64,000 nucleotides of DNA from Tyzzerella sp. (lineage in GTDB: Bacteria; Bacillota; Clostridia; Lachnospirales; Lachnospiraceae): positions 24,431-88,430 of the forward strand of contig JAFQDE010000013.1 of the NCBI GenBank assembly GCA_017416155.1, given 5' to 3'. Below, in pieces: positions 36,201-44,102 of the stretch. Made by a program: the position numbers and the translations under genes. How positions within the stretch are numbered: position 1 is the first letter of the stretch; every line of letters starts with the position of its first letter. The notes below the pieces were generated by a model that worked only from the letters and a program-made list of their open reading frames with translations, ran no database searches and was not told the DNA's origin.

Positions 36201-38789
36201 GGTCACATAGATACCACCACCCGATGCTCCGGATTTGTTTTGGCTAAGAACCGGGCAGTCATAGGCACCCTCACCCTCACTTCCATGTTCACAATTGGTA
36301 ATCAATTGTCCGTTGACGTCAAAATGAGTTTCGTTGACACCTACTGTTACTGTTATTTTTTCTGTGCCATCAGATTTTCCGACTACTGCAAATGCACCGC
36401 CATTACCTTTCGCAGTATTTTTACTTACAGATCCGCTTAATACATCTACCGTAACATCATGACCATCAGCACTTACAAAAATACCGCCGCCTGCACCGTT
36501 TTTGGCAGAGTTACTATCCACGGAACCGCCGCTCATTTTATAATTACCGTTATTGACAGCAATAGCACCACCGTTGTTTACTGCAGAGTTATTGATTACG
36601 CTACCTCCGGTAACATAAACATTACCACCATCAATATAGACCGCACCGCCGTTTATCTCAGCAGCATTATTCTGAATACTACCTCCATTCACCGTCAGCG
36701 TACCACCGCCCATATAGATGGCACCGCCGTTTTCAGTAGCCTCACAGTTTTCAATAATTGCCGCATCTGAAATAGTACAGGTGCCGGCAGACATATAAAT
36801 AGAACCACCGTTTTGCGCGGAACAATCCTTGATGGTGCCTCCTGAAATTTCTACAACACCACGGGAATCATCCATGTATACAGCAGCACCATTTGGCTTA
36901 TATGCAAACTTAGATGTATCCGCCGTGTCAACACCGTGGAGAGTTCCACCGGTCATAGTGAACGTACAAGGATTCGTGCCGCCTTCAGCCATAAGAAACT
37001 GCCCTGTTATATCACCGCCACTGATTTCAGCTAAAGCATATCCAAGTTTTCCGGCGACAGTGTTTTCGGTATCACCACCACCAATAGTACCAGTGACGAT
37101 CGTACCGTCGGTAACATACACTTTTGCTGCACCTCCATTACCTTTGGTACCTCCTGTTCCTCCGCCGATAGAAGCAGCAGACAGTTTCCCGCCATTAATA
37201 TTAACGGTTGCATCGCCTCCGTTTCCGGCACCGCCTTTACCACCGCCGATGGAGCCGCCTGCAGTCATTGTACCGGAAGAAACAGTGATTGTAGCGTTAC
37301 CACCGTTTCCTTCCATACTATTGCCGCCACCGATTCCTTTTATAAGGGTGATATCTGCTGTGCCGCTTACACTAACGTCTGCAGCACCACCCGTAGTACT
37401 TTTACTGTCGCCTCCACCAATGGAGCTCGCAATAACCGTGCCACCACTTATATTAATAGTCGCCTTACCTCCGGTAGACAAAGAACTATTACCACCACCA
37501 ATACCATTTCCAAAGGTACCATATGCTTCTACATGACCACCGGTAATCGTAACTTTGCCTTCACTTCCCGCAGCTTCAAACGAACTACCCGAACCGATAG
37601 CAACACCACCAACCACTTTATCATAGGTCTTGTCTGCGGTCGTAATGGTACTTCCATTTACATATATTTGACCATGGTTTTTGGCATAAACTCTGCCGCC
37701 ACTTATGGTTATATTAGATGTTCCACCATGACTGAACCAGCCGATGCCGCCGCCGATGGCAGTTCCGGTTCCGCTACAGTGAGCGACAATTTCACCACCG
37801 GAAATCGTCATTGTACAAGGCCCATTTCCACCAGCACCAATGGCTGTACAGTTATCAGCATAGGTAGTCAGCACCTGCAGTTTACCGCCCGCAATCTCAA
37901 AATTTGTTACTCGATCACCCGTACTGTCATCGCCGCCTATGCCGGAGTTCCAGTGGTTGTAGCTAGTGTTTGAATTGACAAACTCGTCGATTTTACTTGG
38001 TTCTACCTTAACAGGAACGTAAAGAGAGCCGCCATCAGTTGCTTTGTCTCCATTTATATCCGTAATTTTCAGCGATGAGCTCGATGCACCATTATTCGTA
38101 TAATAATGAATAGCACGGACAATGTTCTCTCCTTTCAATCGAAGGATAACTTTTTTGGATTTAGTCTCATTTCCGGGCTGAAGATCTATAACACCTTCCG
38201 TATATTTTCCTGTCGCACTTGTATTCGGTTTATACGTTGTTATAGGTTCACTTCCTAAGTGAATGCCAGAAAGTGTAACATCAAAAGGATCACTAACTGT
38301 ACCGGAGAATTTAATTATGTTTTTCGAGTAAGTATCCGTATTACTTTGCTTTACTACATATATGTTCGACGCAACGTGAGTACCGGTAACAGCACCATTG
38401 TTACCCGAATAGGTCGTACCAAAAGTGACACTGCCTAGGGAAAGGTCAAAAATAACAAGTTTACCAATGGGACCTATGACATTAGTTTCTGTTCCATTCG
38501 CTATTGCTTTGATATATTTTCCTTCATCACTTTCGTTTATATCATAGTGCCAACTGTCTGCACCGACAATATCTTCAAACTCACCATCTGGCGAATCCGC
38601 AACTTGCCATTGATAAGATGTAATTGTTCCCTCAGCTTTAGTAATCAACCTTGAGCCGTTCTGCTCTGCACTTACCATTGTCGTCGCTGCCACAGACGAA
38701 ATAAAAACAGAGATGAGCAGAGAAACGATTAGAAAAAGTAATGCGCCAAGAAACGCGAAAGTTGTTTTTTGCTGTTCAGTTGTTTTCAT
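33237..38789 (-). CDS. Giant surface adhesin: beta-helix and InlB B-repeat protein
   Basis: 1850 aa. Signal sequence (about 12-36), an Ig-like start (SYQWQVADSPDGEFEDI), then from about 300 to 900 a Gly-rich parallel beta-helix region. Two repeat types are seen: IGGGxxxxxGGxATxxxSGGT units and NGGAIYMGGGTLTVNGGSIQ units. Listeria/Bacteroides (InlB B) repeats occupy about 980-1150 (ITGWNTSN, YEFVGWCKD, LFAQW). Beta-sandwich-like domains then run to the C-terminus. No LPXTG or membrane anchor is visible at the end. It closes the SipW/TasA operon and is probably a secreted matrix or adhesion protein. The region is Gly/Thr-rich with repetitive codons, which creates long but spurious opposite-strand frames. 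Confidence 0.85.
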   Translation of the reverse strand: MKTTEQQKTTFAFLGALLFLIVSLLISVFISSVAATTMVSAEQNGSRLITKAEGTITSYQWQVADSPDGEFEDIVGADSWHYDINESDEGKYIKAIANGTETNVIGPIGKLVIFDLSLGSVTFGTTYSGNNGAVTGTHVASNIYVVKQSNTDTYSKNIIKFSGTVSDPFDVTLSGIHLGSEPITTYKPNTSATGKYTEGVIDLQPGNETKSKKVILRLKGENIVRAIHYYTNNGASSSSLKITDINGDKATDGGSLYVPVKVEPSKIDEFVNSNTSYNHWNSGIGGDDSTGDRVTNFEIAGGKLQVLTTYADNCTAIGAGGNGPCTMTISGGEIVAHCSGTGTAIGGGIGWFSHGGTSNITISGGRVYAKNHGQIYVNGSTITTADKTYDKVVGGVAIGSGSSFEAAGSEGKVTITGGHVEAYGTFGNGIGGGNSSLSTGGKATINISGGTVIASSIGGGDSKSTTGGAADVSVSGTADITLIKGIGGGNSMEGNGGNATITVSSGTMTAGGSIGGGKGGAGNGGDATVNINGGKLSAASIGGGTGGTKGNGGAAKVYVTDGTIVTGTIGGGDTENTVAGKLGYALAEISGGDITGQFLMAEGGTNPCTFTMTGGTLHGVDTADTSKFAYKPNGAAVYMDDSRGVVEISGGTIKDCSAQNGGSIYMSAGTCTISDAAIIENCEATENGGAIYMGGGTLTVNGGSIQNNAAEINGGAVYIDGGNVYVTGGSVINNSAVNNGGAIAVNNGNYKMSGGSVDSNSAKNGAGGGIFVSADGHDVTVDVLSGSVSKNTAKGNGGAFAVVGKSDGTEKITVTVGVNETHFDVNGQLITNCEHGSEGEGAYDCPVLSQNKSGASGGGIYVTGNTSTVLNIFCLEESGSQADGDNGQSHFMKMDGGKVTIATSEQLDENNQTSYHGNTHIQNEVYVTGGQMDLWGAMTNPRLEDIITVDITKKDDYFKDHRENPESEKYYKLLYFENFTDPITNVTTGQYKEVEVKHGDSVTISGNIYSHPGYTITGWNTSNGRPNLDDYPQGTYNNDRGWYKVGDSKLFDGTIIGDLTIYAIWEANGYTVVYNPNVPSGETYTGKMENFNFTYDLPIKLSKNQYRRPGYEFVGWCKDSDGSSKVYADEEMVTNLTTKKGEVVTLFAQWKECDHNPTTHNYSYSVVDNGKTLKRECSCGKYSEEARLSAENTTYNKKTHPATIVYTSDSWKPTIVYEALDGDALVDGLPYHAGNYKVSVTENGYTASVTYTIAKADQSAPPKPVFDTNKKDADGSILSVKPVANSSLVGTDDTYTSYPEYRIVYYESGVEKSTEWAKGAETLIDEKYAIQFTLDKALTNYYIQARYSECDNYNASPESVADSVYFFVGNVEFVVVCGEGVKYIILTADGTDVTVNGIQISISTEDGYFFPIGYKATIQTEKAENNAQAKLSPENVFSYTYSIGNIPKDCKITLTLPDAQKNLEIDSHITEKQVFGKFSTNTATISRDSAYTMSFLVSNFSDTEYDPLEISFSSELPEGTTIIMQDNTNGTYYWMMIAAPGTTKVLLTDFIRMGDQAKSKFVLPEGNMDLQLVIDFSQAEEKITGDTIVTTISAATKANSRATAKENDEVANLRNESTYELFNSGTIGEITFLHTKSEGAASKWDNRDDVLVFIPRSKLPADAHLSIVCGDATTVVYSNCEGNFVYSMPDIVEGKIVITLISHLLPEGSTEYAFDVEWIVAKSIAEQSPMNAACVADAELLIEGIETIPVSLKISGDKKLYALNETVKATVSWDDLPSNHNLEVVLMVKTESGDYSSTAVTEEISFNGEEGTQEVFISLAGNNPGSYRLYLFAELGLVTVAEAEYYFIVE

Positions 38790-38805
38790 TGCGCATCACT
38801 CCCTT

Positions 38806-39645
38806 CTATTTTGGTATACTATTCTCTGCGAGATATTTGGTACCATTGTTTTCTATAAAAACATTAAAATCGTCTACACTATAAATCTTATTTTCTGAGA
38901 CAAAAAAACGATATGTGTATGACGAATATTTCTTCAAATAATTCTTGGTGTCATCAATTGCATCGTTTCCTGCCATTACTTCATAAACACCATCTTTATA
39001 ATTGTACATATTCCGAAGTGCAGGATCGGTATTGTCAGGAACCAAACCGGTTTTATTAACCTCTATCTTGAGATTACCTGTAACATTTTCTGCCCACACT
39101 GTCAGCAATAAATATTTATCATTTGAGACGTCCAAATACTTATATACATTTTCATCTTTATCGGATACCTCAAACTCAGCTTTTAATGTCTGCTTATAAC
39201 CGGCCTGACCTGTTGCAGTAACAACATAGGTTTTTCCCATCTCGAGACCTTTCATTGTGACGGAAGTAGTATCAACAGCTCCCCCTTTTAGAACTTTCTC
39301 GTCGTCTGCATATACGAGTGTCGGAGTACTCCCTCCGTTCTTACTCTCCACCGCAATCGAATACTGAATGTCATCTTGTGAGTAACGTAATTTATCCGCA
39401 TTGTTTCCGAGAGTAAATGAAATCTCGGTTGAGGTGGAATTCAAAACATACTTTGCCTTGTCCTCTGTCAACAAATTGCTTGTAAAATAGAATTCCTTTG
39501 CGGATAATAAATTCCTGCCTCCGGTGTTAAAAATATATTTCGCAAAAACACTGCCGGCCATAATAAGCAATAGCACCACTGCTATGATAATGATATTTCG
39601 TTTTTGTATATGAGAAAATCTATCCTTTAATTTTTCTATGTACAT
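38806..39645 (-). CDS. TasA-like secreted protein with SipW-type signal (third copy)
   Basis: 279 aa. A basic start, a hydrophobic run (about 18-34, NIIIIAVVLLLIMAGSVFA) and then AKYIFNTGG, the position and shape of SipW-dependent signals (AKY after the core). The mature part is beta-rich and charged, with no known catalytic motif. It is longer and more diverged than the two other TasA-like proteins. It may be a minor fibre component or cap, which is inference. 16 bp from each neighbour in the operon. Confidence 0.65.
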   Translation of the reverse strand: MYIEKLKDRFSHIQKRNIIIIAVVLLLIMAGSVFAKYIFNTGGRNLLSAKEFYFTSNLLTEDKAKYVLNSTSTEISFTLGNNADKLRYSQDDIQYSIAVESKNGGSTPTLVYADDEKVLKGGAVDTTSVTMKGLEMGKTYVVTATGQAGYKQTLKAEFEVSDKDENVYKYLDVSNDKYLLLTVWAENVTGNLKIEVNKTGLVPDNTDPALRNMYNYKDGVYEVMAGNDAIDDTKNYLKKYSSYTYRFFVSENKIYSVDDFNVFIENNGTKYLAENSIPK

Positions 39646-39661
39646 CCACCATTACTCCTCG

Positions 39662-40153
39662 TTAATCCACCTGTTGCGCGCTAATAGTCAGTTTGACCAA
39701 ATCTACCATGCCCATATAATTAAGGGCATCTTTTTCATCCCATATGGCAGCAATTTTAATAATGTTGTTTTCAGAATTAGGTTCTAAATAGCAAGTAACA
39801 CTGCATTCGTTTAGAGTTGCTGTACTGCCATTAACGGAAAATTTGTAAGGGATGTTCTTCGTTGTGTTTTTTATAGTTACAATATAAGCAACTGCAACCT
39901 CGCTATTATTATTAACAACTATCTCTCTTTCAACGCTTCCCGGAGTACCTTCAATCAATAGTTCCTCAGAAAAGTATGCACCACTTTCTGAAATATCAAA
40001 TTTTGCTACTCTCGCCTCATCACTTGCAGATGTATGAGCGGTATACTTGGCATACAGACCACCCATGAAATGAATTGAAAACAGTGTAAGACAAAACAAA
40101 ACACAGGCAAGAATCATAGGAATATTCAAGCCTTTTCTATACTGTCGTTTCAT
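39662..40153 (-). CDS. TasA-like fibre subunit (second copy)
   Basis: 163 aa. SipW-type signal peptide: hydrophobic ILACVLFCLTLFSIHFMGG followed by YAKYTAHTSASDEARVAKFD. The AKY-x(8)-ARVAKF layout is shared with the main TasA-like protein at 41761-42396. The mature domain is a small beta-sandwich-like unit ending LTISAQQVD, the same TV-type ending (xxTxxQVD) as its paralogue. Probably a minor pilin-like subunit. Confidence 0.75.
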   Translation of the reverse strand: MKRQYRKGLNIPMILACVLFCLTLFSIHFMGGLYAKYTAHTSASDEARVAKFDISESGAYFSEELLIEGTPGSVEREIVVNNNSEVAVAYIVTIKNTTKNIPYKFSVNGSTATLNECSVTCYLEPNSENNIIKIAAIWDEKDALNYMGMVDLVKLTISAQQVD

Positions 40154-40172
40154 ACGCTTCTTGCCTCCTTTA

Positions 40173-40712
40173 CTATTTTATTACATCTTCTTTTAAACGT
40201 CTGATTTCTTCTTTCAGACTCTCTAACTCCTCGTCATCCTGACGCTTTCCCATATATACAGGCAACTCTAAAAATAGAATTGCAAGTGCTATTGTCAGTA
40301 TCGTACCAATTGGTGTCTTGATAAAATCAATTGCGGCACCGACAGATGGAATGCATGCAATTACCGTGCCTCTGACGGCATCCTGCGTAATTGGCTCATC
40401 TGCCACGTTATTGGCATCGCCTTTTGTAACAAGTGTTTCATCCTGTATATCGATAATGCGATGAACGACCAATGAACTGCCATCTTCAAAGACAACTATA
40501 TCATTAATCTTCAATTCATCTGGTTCACCGACAATCAGCAAATCTCCTTTTGAGAACTCCGGCTCCATACTGCCGGATAGTACCGTTGCCATTCCATATC
40601 CAAATGGCATTGGCAATTGATTTCTCATCAGACGATTCGCATTGATGTTATATATATTAAATCCTAAGATTGCTCCACATACAATAAGCACAATCCAGCG
40701 AATAATCTTCAC
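40173..40712 (-). CDS. sipW: SipW-type signal peptidase I (second copy)
   Basis: 179 aa from a GTG at 40712 (GGAGG 7 bases upstream). A membrane helix at each end brackets the catalytic domain. The Ser nucleophile lies in VLSGSMEPEF and the general-base His in SLVVHRI; using His in place of Lys is the mark of SipW/ER-type peptidases. GDLLIVGEPDELKINDIV and VTKGDANN are conserved. It should remove signals from the TasA-like proteins nearby. It starts 2 bp after the stop of the VPQTG protein gene. Confidence 0.88.
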   Translation of the reverse strand: MKIIRWIVLIVCGAILGFNIYNINANRLMRNQLPMPFGYGMATVLSGSMEPEFSKGDLLIVGEPDELKINDIVVFEDGSSLVVHRIIDIQDETLVTKGDANNVADEPITQDAVRGTVIACIPSVGAAIDFIKTPIGTILTIALAILFLELPVYMGKRQDDEELESLKEEIRRLKEDVIK

Positions 40713-40714
40713 TC

Positions 40715-41653
40715 TTATTCCTCCTCGTCGTGTCTTCTCTTGCCTCCAAACACAAGTATCAGTATGACACCAAGTGTGACGCCGGACAATGAAATCCACA
40801 GGATTGCCTGACTGTAATCTCCTGTCTGCGGTACCCAGATACCTCCCTGTGCATTTGCATCAGGATTCAGAGTTGCATAAGTTTTAATCTTAACGCCGCA
40901 CTCTATGATTTCTGTCTCACTCAATGTTCCAAGTAACGTATCATATACGTCTGTATTCGTCTCTGTCTCAAATGGCCAGCGCCACTCCAATGTGTAGTAC
41001 TCGTAGCAGTGCTTTCCTACTGTTCCGGAATCTGCAATCTGATCCAAATCCTTGAGTGGTATCCATTCTTCGTCTGAACCCATCACATATCTCCCTTTGG
41101 AATCTGACACGCGAATCTCTATCGGCACTGTTCTATCATCTGCTACCTGCGGGAATAAATCCTGAAGAAACAATTCATAATCCAACGCACAATTTCCCGT
41201 GTTCATAACGCGGACTATATGTTTGTTCATCGTTCCAGGTGCCACTACTTTTTCTCCGCCTAGCGAACGAACCGTAATCTCGTCCTCATTATTGCCATAT
41301 GTAGCACGAAAAATTGATATGTCTGCAACAACCGAACCATCTTCGTTCTGTCCAACAATGGCTATGCCCGGCTGTGGAACAAATTCCTCCTCTGCATCGC
41401 CATTTTTATCGTCACCATCTGTATTATCTTTATCCCCGTTATCATCTTTATCACTTAAGGTAATCTCGGTGTATGGTTCCACTTTTGTAAACTTTCCAAG
41501 TCGTATACCAAGAAATATTCCGCTGGCAAATACCAAGATAAGAAGCAGTATACAAAGCAGTAATATCCAATATTTTGATGTCTTTTGCCGTTCTTCTCTA
41601 GTCAATGGAACCTCTCCTTTCCTGTTTCTTGCTTTTTCTAAACATACTGCCAT
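40715..41653 (-). CDS. Camelysin/TasA-like surface protein with VPQTG sorting signal
   Basis: 312 aa. An N-terminal hydrophobic signal (about 28-48) precedes an Asp-rich stretch (DKDDNGDKDNTDGDDKNGDA) and a TasA-like beta domain (FRATYGNNEDEITVRSL, VAPGTMNKHIVRVMNTGNC). At the C-terminus VPQTG is followed by a hydrophobic segment and KRRHDEEE, a sortase cell-wall sorting signal with V in place of L. It probably anchors the fibre to peptidoglycan. No sortase gene lies in the window. Confidence 0.8.
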   Translation of the reverse strand: MAVCLEKARNRKGEVPLTREERQKTSKYWILLLCILLLILVFASGIFLGIRLGKFTKVEPYTEITLSDKDDNGDKDNTDGDDKNGDAEEEFVPQPGIAIVGQNEDGSVVADISIFRATYGNNEDEITVRSLGGEKVVAPGTMNKHIVRVMNTGNCALDYELFLQDLFPQVADDRTVPIEIRVSDSKGRYVMGSDEEWIPLKDLDQIADSGTVGKHCYEYYTLEWRWPFETETNTDVYDTLLGTLSETEIIECGVKIKTYATLNPDANAQGGIWVPQTGDYSQAILWISLSGVTLGVILILVFGGKRRHDEEE

Positions 41654-41685
41654 TCAATATGCTCAGAAAAAGTAAGAACATAATA

Positions 41686-41714
41686 GCCGCTGCCCAGCCA
41701 CGAAGGGCAGCGAC
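41686..41714 (-). terminator. Strong hairpin between main fibre gene and downstream genes
   Basis: On the minus strand GTCGCTGCCC pairs with GGGCAGCGGC (9 of 10) around a 9-base loop, and a T-rich but broken tail follows (TATTATGTTCTTACTTTTTC). It sits 47 bp after the TasA-like stop. It may be a partial terminator or an mRNA-stabilising end that lets the fibre subunit be made in excess over the downstream genes. Confidence 0.6.
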
Positions 41715-41760
41715 GTTAGTTATGTAATAAAAATATAATTATTTAGTTGAGTAAAAAAAA

Positions 41761-42396
41761 TTAGTCTACTTGTGTTACTGTAATAGTAGCTTTAATAGTA
41801 ACTGTCGCTGCAGTTGTAGCATTTCCAAGAGCTGTATCTGTTTCATCTGTCTGTCCAGCATGAGCACCTGGAGTTGTTCCTTCAAATACCCATCTCCAGT
41901 GAACAGTTTCCGTAGCTGTACCTGTTCCCATTGCAATATCTTGATTGGTAAGATCAGTCATGACAAGTTCAGCAATAGAATCCTTCCAAGTAGTGCCATC
42001 AACACTATACTGTAATGGAATATTCCCAGTATTTGTTTCTTCAAGCGCAATAGTATATTTTGCATTCACTTCAGATTTGTTTGCAATATCAATTGCAAAA
42101 GAACCAGATGTTCCAGGAGCGATGATGTGTTCGTCTCCCGTGCCAACTTTAACATCTGCTTCATCAGCACCGGCAGTATCCTTAACTGTTTCGAAAAGGT
42201 CAAAGGCAACTACTGGGTCACCTGCTACACCAATTTCTTCACCTTCCACTTCAATAGACCATTTTGCAACTCTTGCAGTATCTGAGTTTGTTGCATCAGA
42301 AACATACTTTGCGAATGTGCCAGAAATAGCACATGTTGTAAGGAGAACTGCTACCAAAAGACCGGAAGCAAGTCTCATTGTTTTGTTTTTCTTCAT
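41761..42396 (-). CDS. TasA-like fibre subunit (main copy)
   Basis: 211 aa. SipW-dependent signal: MKKNKTMRLASGLLVAVLLT and then GTFAKYVSDATNSDTARVAKW. The mature protein is a small acidic beta-sandwich domain (HIIAPGTSGSFAIDIANKSEV, HWRWVFEG) ending ATITVTQVD, like TasA/camelysin proteins that form biofilm amyloid-like fibres in Bacillus. It is the first fibre gene after the first SipW gene and is followed by a strong hairpin, both consistent with high expression. Confidence 0.85.
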   Translation of the reverse strand: MKKNKTMRLASGLLVAVLLTTCAISGTFAKYVSDATNSDTARVAKWSIEVEGEEIGVAGDPVVAFDLFETVKDTAGADEADVKVGTGDEHIIAPGTSGSFAIDIANKSEVNAKYTIALEETNTGNIPLQYSVDGTTWKDSIAELVMTDLTNQDIAMGTGTATETVHWRWVFEGTTPGAHAGQTDETDTALGNATTAATVTIKATITVTQVD

Positions 42397-42519
42397 AGTA
42401 ATATATCTCCTTTCTTTTTCTTGGGGATTTTCCCCAATCTATTCTTCCTCTCCCGAGAAAGCATATTATGTATTTATATATCATCCTCGGAACGTGGCTT
42501 CCGAAGGAAGAATATACAC

Positions 42520-43173
42520 TTATTGATTATTCTGCTCGTCTTGCTTTGCTTTCATTGCACGAAGTTCTTCGAGTTCGGCAAGCAATACATCTGTGTCTTG
42601 CTTCTTAGATGCCTCATATTTTCTTCGGCGAAGCATGTCGTATCCAACTAGCAGAATGATTGGAACAACAACACATACGATAAGTCCTGCTGTACTCTGC
42701 ATGAACATGGCAATGTTTCCTGCGCCTGCAATACGCATGCGGTAGATTCCCACTAATTTACCTGCAGGTACTAGATGTTTATCTTCTGTATTATTGTTAT
42801 CACCTTTTGTTCGGAACATGATAGTTCCATCTTCTTCAACAATCTCAAGAACACGGTGGGTTACAATACTTGTTCCATTACCCGCCGGGTCGAAAAATGA
42901 GATAATGTCATTGACCTTTACATCCTCTGCATCAATCACATCGCAGATAATAAGGTCACCGCCTTTAATCTCCTCACGCATAGAGTCGGTCAATACAATC
43001 AGCGGAAACTTTCCGCCAAGACTTGGCACTTCATCTTTATTCGTGAAGCTTTTTATAATCAGCGTCACGTTGATGATTAATATGGGAATTAGAATGATAC
43101 AAAGAATTGTACCAAGCACGGTAAAGAACTTGTGCCCCATATTATTGTTCTTTTTCTTTCCTTCTGTACTCAT
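42520..43173 (-). CDS. sipW: SipW-type signal peptidase I (first copy)
   Basis: 217 aa. Membrane helices at about 14-36 and 160-180 bracket the catalytic domain, with Ser in IVLTDSMREEI and His in SIVTHRVLEIV, the Ser/His arrangement of SipW/ER-type peptidases. The C-terminal helix is followed by a charged cytoplasmic tail (EELRAMKAKQDEQNNQ). First gene of the fibre operon. Its promoter region is shared with the divergent LytTR regulator; a TATACT -10 box is plausible about 50 bp upstream of the start codon. Confidence 0.9.
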   Translation of the reverse strand: MSTEGKKKNNNMGHKFFTVLGTILCIILIPILIINVTLIIKSFTNKDEVPSLGGKFPLIVLTDSMREEIKGGDLIICDVIDAEDVKVNDIISFFDPAGNGTSIVTHRVLEIVEEDGTIMFRTKGDNNNTEDKHLVPAGKLVGIYRMRIAGAGNIAMFMQSTAGLIVCVVVPIILLVGYDMLRRRKYEASKKQDTDVLLAELEELRAMKAKQDEQNNQ

Positions 43174-43291
43174 AGATATTCCTCTCTCTTCCTGGTATAA
43201 TACCCCTTATTATGAGTAGTATAGCAGAATATATCATATCAGAAAATAGATTTTTAAAAAGATTTAAAGAATGAATTGCTTTTTTTAAGGA

Positions 43292-43341
43292 ATGAACGGT
43301 AATTTCATGCCGTTGAATCTATTTTTTTACTATGATATAAT
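43292..43341 (+). promoter_or_regulatory. LytTR regulator promoter with candidate LytTR-binding sites
   Basis: -35 TTGAAT (43313-43318), 17-bp spacer and perfect -10 TATAAT (43336-43341) precede the regulator gene. Two inverted LytTR-like half-sites lie here: ACCGTTCAT on the minus strand (43292-43300) and GCCGTTGAAT on the plus strand (43309-43318). The second overlaps the -35 box, which suggests autoregulation and possible control of the divergent fibre operon. Promoter boxes are seen directly; site assignment is inference. Confidence 0.6.
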
Positions 43342-43376
43342 TATATTGTTCAAATTTGCACAAAGGAGGTGCCAAA

Positions 43377-44102
43377 ATGATTCGAATAGGTCTTTGTGAT
43401 GATTCCACTGCTTTTTTAAATCAGACAAAGTTTTTGATTGAGCATTGGGATAACCACCCACAAAACACAGTTGTAACATTGTTTGAAGATGGTGATTCTT
43501 TGATTTTGGCACATTCTCAGAATCCGTTTGATATCATTTTGCTTGATGTGGTTATGCCTTTGCTTAACGGTATAGAGGTTGCAAGGGAACTTCGAGAAAA
43601 CGATAAGAATGTTAAAATCGTTTTTTTAACTTCATCCCCGGAGTTTGCTGTAGATTCCTATTCGGTAAAGGCAAACAATTATTTATTAAAGCCGATTGAA
43701 CCCGCCAAGCTTTTTGCCTGCTTAGAGGAATTAATATCTGAAATCATGAGTGTTTCAAAGTGTCTGACCATAAAAGGACTTGATGCCATACATAGAATTC
43801 CTCTTTCAAATATTGAATACATTGAATCACAAAGCAAGCATATTGTTTTTCATACAATCGACAACAAGGTGGTGGAATCCATCGAACCGCTTTACACTTA
43901 TGGGGATACATTGCTTCTTGAAGATGGCTTTTTTAAATGTCACCGCAGTTATATTGTAAATATCCATCATATTAACTGCTATTCACACTCAGAAGTAATT
44001 ATGCGCTCGAATGATCGCATTCCTATTGCACGAAGTCATCAAAAAACGTTTGAAGATATGTATTTTCGTGTGATTTTTCAGAAAGCAGGTGATGATATAT
44101 GA
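43377..44102 (+). CDS. LytTR-family response regulator (AgrA/VirR type)
   Basis: 241 aa from the ATG at 43377 (AAAGGAGG 7 bases upstream). The receiver domain covers residues 1-120 with acidic LCDD, phospho-acceptor Asp in DIILLDVVMP (about 56), FLTSS and NNYLLKPIE. The LytTR DNA-binding domain covers about 135-235 (SNIEYIESQSKHIVFHT, FFKCHRSYIVNI). It overlaps the kinase gene by 4 bp (ATGA). It is divergent from the SipW/TasA operon, its likely target. Confidence 0.92.
   Translation: MIRIGLCDDSTAFLNQTKFLIEHWDNHPQNTVVTLFEDGDSLILAHSQNPFDIILLDVVMPLLNGIEVARELRENDKNVKIVFLTSSPEFAVDSYSVKANNYLLKPIEPAKLFACLEELISEIMSVSKCLTIKGLDAIHRIPLSNIEYIESQSKHIVFHTIDNKVVESIEPLYTYGDTLLLEDGFFKCHRSYIVNIHHINCYSHSEVIMRSNDRIPIARSHQKTFEDMYFRVIFQKAGDDI

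Noticed and set aside
36829-37536. Long Pro/Val-rich frame on the plus strand (235 aa)
   Set aside because: It is the opposite-strand shadow of the Gly/Thr-rich repeats of the giant adhesin gene; no ribosome site, and its composition is explained by the repeats.
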